5,725 nt of DNA, taken from assembly GCA_001769005.1 (NCBI GenBank), contig MENE01000045.1:1929-7653 (forward strand), read 5' to 3'. The position numbers and the translations under genes were made by a program. Under the pieces are notes generated by a model. The model searched no databases. It saw only the letters and a list, made by a program, of their open reading frames with translations, and was not told the origin of the DNA. Origin of the DNA: Bacteroidetes bacterium GWA2_31_9b. Lineage in GTDB: Bacteria > Bacteroidota > Bacteroidia > Bacteroidales > UBA12077. Of this stretch, positions 1 to 4,100 are shown piece by piece (the first letter of the stretch is position 1; each line of letters starts with the position of its first letter).

Positions 1-283
1 ATTTAGCTTCAATAATCTCTGCTTTACTTTCGTATTTCATTTGAACGAATGCCATCCCCGAAAAAACAATAAAAAAACTTACCAATACACCAAAAATGCG
101 GTTTGTAACGAACTTGTTCGATTGTTTTGTAAACTCAATAATTACTAGAAAAATAAAAAGAACAAAACTGATTTCAACAAATGGGAGTTTAAATTCAGGG
201 AATTGTATTTTGATTAGAATTCCTGCAATTAATGGAATAACAAACCTGAAGAATGGTGCCTGATGCAGGAATTTCTCGAACAT
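1..283 (-). CDS. comEC: ComEC/Rec2-family competence protein, N-terminal part (runs off left edge)
   Basis: Seen: an open frame of 94 codons from an ATG at 283-281 to the window edge. An in-frame TAA lies four codons upstream (295-293) with no start codon between, so this ATG is well supported. The leader is AT-rich and has no Shine-Dalgarno sequence, as is usual in Bacteroidota. The protein opens with FLHQAPFFRFVIPLIAGI (residues 5-22) and has three hydrophobic segments at about 11-26, 36-51 and 63-80. Known: this Q-x-P-F-x-R-h-x-h-P-h-h-x-G-I opening and close-packed N-terminal helices (DUF4131 region) are typical of Bacteroidota ComEC/Rec2, the inner-membrane channel that carries single-stranded DNA into the cytoplasm in natural transformation. 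Inferred: the full protein would be several hundred residues; the Competence and metallo-beta-lactamase-like domains would lie outside the window. It could be another polytopic membrane protein, since only the N-terminus is visible. It lies downstream of the large surface-protein gene on the same strand, but a terminator and about 600 bp separate them. Confidence 0.72.
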   Translation of the reverse strand, partial: MFEKFLHQAPFFRFVIPLIAGILIKIQFPEFKLPFVEISFVLFIFLVIIEFTKQSNKFVTNRIFGVLVSFFIVFSGMAFVQMKYESKAEIIEAK

Positions 284-477
284 TATATTTAATTACAAAT
301 CAATAACATATAAATAAAAGCTTGTGATAGATTATAAATTTATAGTTTTAGGATTAGAAAATAAAGGATAATTCAAAATAAATTTGTTTTAATACAAAAT
401 GAAGAGATGTATTTTTAATTAACCTTTGAAAAAGGGGATTTGAAATATAAAACACTAAGATGAAAATATTATAGTTT

Positions 478-551
478 TTGCGAGCGGCGCGAAACAGTCT
501 ATTAGAGACTACCGGTCTGCCGCCAGCGGACTCAGCGTTGCTAACAATGAC
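478..551. repeat. Degenerate REP/MITE-like palindromic element, copy 1
   Basis: Seen: a GC-rich stretch (481-540 is 37/60 G+C) in an AT-rich region. It begins TTGCGAGCGGCGCGAAAC and ends CAATGAC, so the two ends are imperfect inverted copies of a GTCATTGCGAG-like sequence. Inside are a hairpin AGTCT-ATTAG-AGACT (496-510) and a second small palindrome CCGC-CA-GCGG. It shares with the element at 590-655 the ordered blocks CGAGCG, AGACT, GGACTCA and a TGAC end. Inferred: a non-autonomous interspersed palindromic repeat of the kind common between Bacteroidota genes. The boundaries are approximate. Confidence 0.6.
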
Positions 552-589
552 AAACCCCTCTTATTCAATGCGAACACCCCCAATTCATT

Positions 590-655
590 GTCATAACGAG
601 CGCAGTTATCTTTAAAGACTGCTTCAATCGTCCTAAAGGACTCATTCGCAGTGAC
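590..655. repeat. Degenerate REP/MITE-like palindromic element, copy 2
   Basis: Seen: it starts GTCATAACGAGCGCAG and ends ATTCGCAGTGAC; the reverse complement of the end reads GTCACTGCGAAT, so the termini are imperfect inverted repeats. Inside are a perfect 10-base palindrome TCTTTAAAGA (609-618) and a hairpin GTCCT-AA-AGGAC (630-641). The ordered blocks CGAGCG, AGACT, GGACTCA and TGAC match copy 1. Inferred: same repeat family as 478-551, in the same orientation, about 40 bp away. No transposase accompanies it, so any movement would depend on a factor encoded elsewhere. Confidence 0.6.
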
Positions 656-750
656 TTTTCACTGGAGTTGCCATTTCTGTATTATAGCCCAAAAAATTGG
701 TTAGACTCTTGTAATTACATGTTAAGCTGAATATGCGATTTTGTTTAATT

Positions 751-775
751 TCCCCCTTGAGGGGGATAAAGGGGG
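751..775. repeat. C5/G5 hairpin with alternative pairing partner
   Basis: TCCCCC (751-756) can pair with GGGGGA (761-766) around a TTGA loop, or its C5 can pair with a second G5 run at 771-775, giving two mutually exclusive hairpins. No U-tract follows on either strand, so it does not look like an intrinsic terminator. From memory, similar C5-loop-G5-spacer-G5 sequences recur in Bacteroidota intergenic regions; this is recall and not shown by the window. Confidence 0.5.
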
Positions 776-839
776 TAGGAATATTACAAAAATTTATTTA
801 ATCCTTTGATGAATATCAAATAGGTTGATTTTACTACAT

Positions 840-867
840 AAAAAAACCGCCCTTTTGGGGCGGTTTT
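840..867 (-). terminator. Rho-independent terminator of the large surface-protein gene
   Basis: On the minus strand a perfect 10-bp stem AAAACCGCCC / GGGCGGTTTT (arms 858-867 and 843-852) closes a 5-nt loop, and the transcript continues into a run of U (seven A on the plus strand, 840-846, partly within the stem). It begins about 20 nt after the stop codon. It should end transcription of the large gene before the comEC-like gene. On the plus strand the T run is only four bases, so activity in that direction would be weak. Confidence 0.92.
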
Positions 868-888
868 CAATATATATAAAGAGATTAA

Positions 889-1143
889 TTATTGAATAAC
901 AATTTTCTGAACGTTCACAGAAGTACCATCATTAATTCTGATGTAATATACTCCTTTAGCGCTGTTACTAATATCAATAGCTGATTTGGATAAACCATCC
1001 TGAACAATTTGTTTTTCAAATACAACCTGACCAGAAATATTTACAATTTCTACCTTAAATGTACCTGCTTTTTGAACATTCATTTCAAGTGTAAATTGTC
1101 CGTTACTTGGGTTAGGGAAAATGTTCATAGATACAATACCATC
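889..1143 (-). other. T9SS type A C-terminal sorting domain
   Basis: Residues 1500-1583 carry MNIFPNPSNGQFTLEM, a VEIVNISGQVVFEK strand, the IDISNSAKGVYYIRI segment and a final VQKIVIQ before the stop. N-x-F-P-N-P-S-x-G-x-F, I-x-x-x-S-G-Q-x-V, h-x-x-G-x-Y-Y-h-x-I and K-I-V-I-Q are the hallmarks of the type A sorting domain. Known: this domain directs export through the type IX system and is usually removed, with attachment to A-LPS or release. It strongly supports a Bacteroidota source. Confidence 0.95.
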
Positions 1144-4100
1144 AGGATTATTAATACCTGTGATAACGCTGTATGAACCATTGTATTCAGAAGCTAATAT
1201 ACCATCAAATGCTTCAATTACGTAGTAAATTGTACTTGATGTTGAAGCTGGTATTGTTCCGCTAAATACTGAAGTAAAGCCTTCTTGTGTAAATGTAACT
1301 TCGGTATCTTCAGAACCTTCTGCAGTTCCCCAATACAATGCCCCTTCCATATTTTCAGCCGTTGTTTCAATATCGGTAAGAGTTGCTGTAACAACAACAG
1401 CATCAGCAGTTGTTGGAGCAGTTGGATTTATTGTAACACTACTAATTTCTGGATAAGTATTTACATCAGAAGCACCACGTGGTAATATTTCGAATTTACT
1501 TCCTGAGTTAAACCATGTTATTACACCGGTGATATCATAAACTGCATTAATTGTAAGTGCTAAATCAGCATATAAAGTTTTATAAATTGTAATGTCTCCA
1601 CTACCATCGTTCACAACAAAACTTCCACTGCTTCCACTTGTGCAAGTTGCACCTGTTACGTTAACTAATGCACTTTCATAAGCTTCATTACTTACATCAA
1701 GTGTAGTTAACTCAATAGGATCAGGAACTGTATTGCCTGAATTTTTAATTGTAAGACTGGTAATACTTACAAGCTCAGTTAATAAATTATATTCATCAAC
1801 AGTAGCTACTAACTCAACGCTATCGCCTAGTACAACCGGGAAAGAGCTGCTATAAACATAAATAGCATCCCATTCACCATCACCATCTTGTAAATAGAAC
1901 GATGTTGTTGTACCTGCTCTAACTGCTGTTACAATACCTGATGTTTTAATTTGTTGACCATCGTAAAGTGAATTTGCAGGAGTTGCAGTTGTATACTGAA
2001 TATCATGAATTGTAACTTCCTGAACTTCAACAATATTAACCGTTACTTCCCATTCCATAATGTTCGTACCGTTTTGAGCAGTAACTGTGTATGTAAATGG
2101 AGTTGTAAAATCCTGTTCAGTATCTGATGCAATATCAACAATAGCACCTGCAGAAATTGTAAATGTTGGTGTTAATGCTGAAGCGTCTGTACCATAAGGC
2201 ATGTAAACTGTAATGATAGTATCAGTAACATTAATTTCCACACTGTCCATATCGGCTATTTCGAATGTAAGAATCTCAGCTTCAGCACTTGCTGTTGGAT
2301 TAACAGTAACAGTTACTGTCCAGTCTTTTGTTGTCATATAATCACTAGCAGTAACTGTATAAACAACAGGTGCAGTATAATCTTGTGAAACTCCGGATTC
2401 AGGCATAATAAGTGCACCTGCAGAAACTTCAATTGTAGGAATTAAATCAGATGCATCGGTTCCAAAAAGAACTTCAATATCAATAGTTCCTAAATCTGAG
2501 TTAATAACTGCTGCTGAATTTTGTTCAGCTAAAACGAATGATAGAATTTCAGCTTCAACAGCTGTAACTGCACCATGTGTTCCAAGATTATCAATATAAT
2601 CTATTGCATTTACTTCCCATTCAGAATCTTCGGTAGTTGTACCTGCAGAAGCTACCCAATCAGTATTTCCTTGAGTAACTGTTGATTTACGAACTAATGT
2701 ATGATCTTTAGTTGCGTCAGCAATACCTGCAACCGTCCATGCAGTACCTGGATCAGTTAAATCATAATTTCCAATAATATCAATAAGAGTAGTGTCAATT
2801 CCTTCTACTTTGAAAAGGCCACGAACATCATCTCCATTAAAAACAGCAACATAAGATGTTCCACCACCATATGGATCTGTAACAATTGAATCAGTTACAG
2901 CTAATATTCCTGCACTTGCTGCAGAATGTGCAATTACATATACATCTCCATTAGCTACGATAGTACCTGCAGGGAAATCAAATAATGAAGTCCATGCACT
3001 TCCGTTACCATTTATACGTATTACATAATTAGCTAAGTCAACATCAGCTCCTGTACCATTGTAAATCTCAAGGGCTTTGTTGTTACTACTTCCTTCAATA
3101 TATTCAGAGAAGAATAGATCGCTAGCGCCACCTGCAACTAATAATTTAATTGTATAAGTATTAGTTGTAATGCCATCCTGAGCTGTAACAATAACTACAT
3201 AGTCATCAAGTAGATCAGTAGCAGGAGTTATACTGTCAGTTTCGTATGTTACGAAAGTTGCACCAGTTGCAGGTGTTAAGTTAGATTCAAATGTTGCTAA
3301 TAATGTTCCTTCAGGAACCATGTTAATAATATTATAGGTATTATTTACATTGTATTCAGTTGAAGAAACTGTAGCATCTGTGTTTGGTTCTTCAATGGTA
3401 ATAGTAACTGTCCAGTCTATAAATGTTGTACCATCTTCAGCTGTTACTGTAAAATTAACAGGATTGGTAAAATCGTTTGCAGTTACTCCGCTTTCCTGAT
3501 CAACAACTCCAACTTTTGCAGTTGCACCTGTAGAAAGTGTAAATGTTGCAACTAAAGCCGAAGGATCAGTTCCATAAGGTAATGTAACTGAAATGTTGTC
3601 TGTAGAACCATCAATTGTAGCATCAACACCTAAAATAGAATATGTTAATATTTCAGCCTCGGTACTTGCAGTAACAGCATTAGTAACTGTAACAACCCAA
3701 TCTTTAGTAGTTGCATCTTCTGCAGTTACTGTATAAGTTACTGGATTTGTAAAGTCGTTATGAGTAACACCTGATTCTTGTGGAGCAGCAACAATAGCAA
3801 TAGAAGCACCATCTGATATTGTAAATGTAGCTACAAGGTCGCTTCTGTCTGTTAAAGCTGTAACTTCAATATCGATAGTTCCATCGCCAATAATTGCAGC
3901 ACCTGTTTGTTCTATAAAACTATATGTTAAAATAGCTTTGCCCGTTCTTACTGCATTGCGGGTAATGGTATATGTTGATGAAGTAATTCCATCAGCTGCA
4001 GTAACAATTAATAATTTGGTGTCATCTAAAACGGTTGCAATATCAGTTCCATTTGCATCATATACATCCCAGGTAGCACCAGCTGCAGGAGTAATATTTC

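Larger units (their letters stand above)
284..888. other. Intergenic region with palindromic repeats and a terminator
   Basis: I find no convincing gene here on either strand. From left to right: an AT-rich leader of the comEC-like gene (301-360 is 11/60 G+C); two degenerate palindromic elements (about 478-551 and 590-655); a stretch without visible structure (656-750); a C5/G5 hairpin (751-775); a small perfect inverted repeat TTTGAT-GAAT-ATCAAA (805-820); and the terminator of the large gene (840-867). Any promoter for the comEC-like gene should lie here on the minus strand, but I see no clear Bacteroidota -33/-7 pair (TTTG and TAnnTTTG). Confidence 0.8.

Noticed and set aside
284..420. Possible minus-strand promoter for the comEC-like gene (TTTG about 400-391, then TTATTTTG about 383-375)
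   Set aside because: The downstream box does not fit TAnnTTTG properly, and in sequence this AT-rich such partial matches are expected by chance.
399..422. Tiny plus-strand frame ATG AAG AGA TGT ... TAA preceded by a TAAATTTG sequence at 379-386 that fits a Bacteroidota -7 box
   Set aside because: Only seven codons, no TTTG at the -33 distance, and no downstream gene on this strand that it could lead.
478..655. CRISPR array or tRNA in the structured intergenic part
   Set aside because: Only two imperfect copies of unequal length without uniform spacers; no cloverleaf with tRNA landmark bases can be drawn.
805..820. Inverted repeat TTTGAT-GAAT-ATCAAA as an operator or terminator
   Set aside because: Only 6 bp, AT-rich, without a U-tract, and beyond the strong terminator; no regulator or promoter nearby gives it a role.
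1218..1485. Overlapping open frames on both strands (1218-1403 minus, 1285-1485 plus)
   Set aside because: Both lie wholly inside the large gene in other frames; their products are low-complexity (Leu/Gln runs, or Cys/Ile/Ser-rich) and match no fold.
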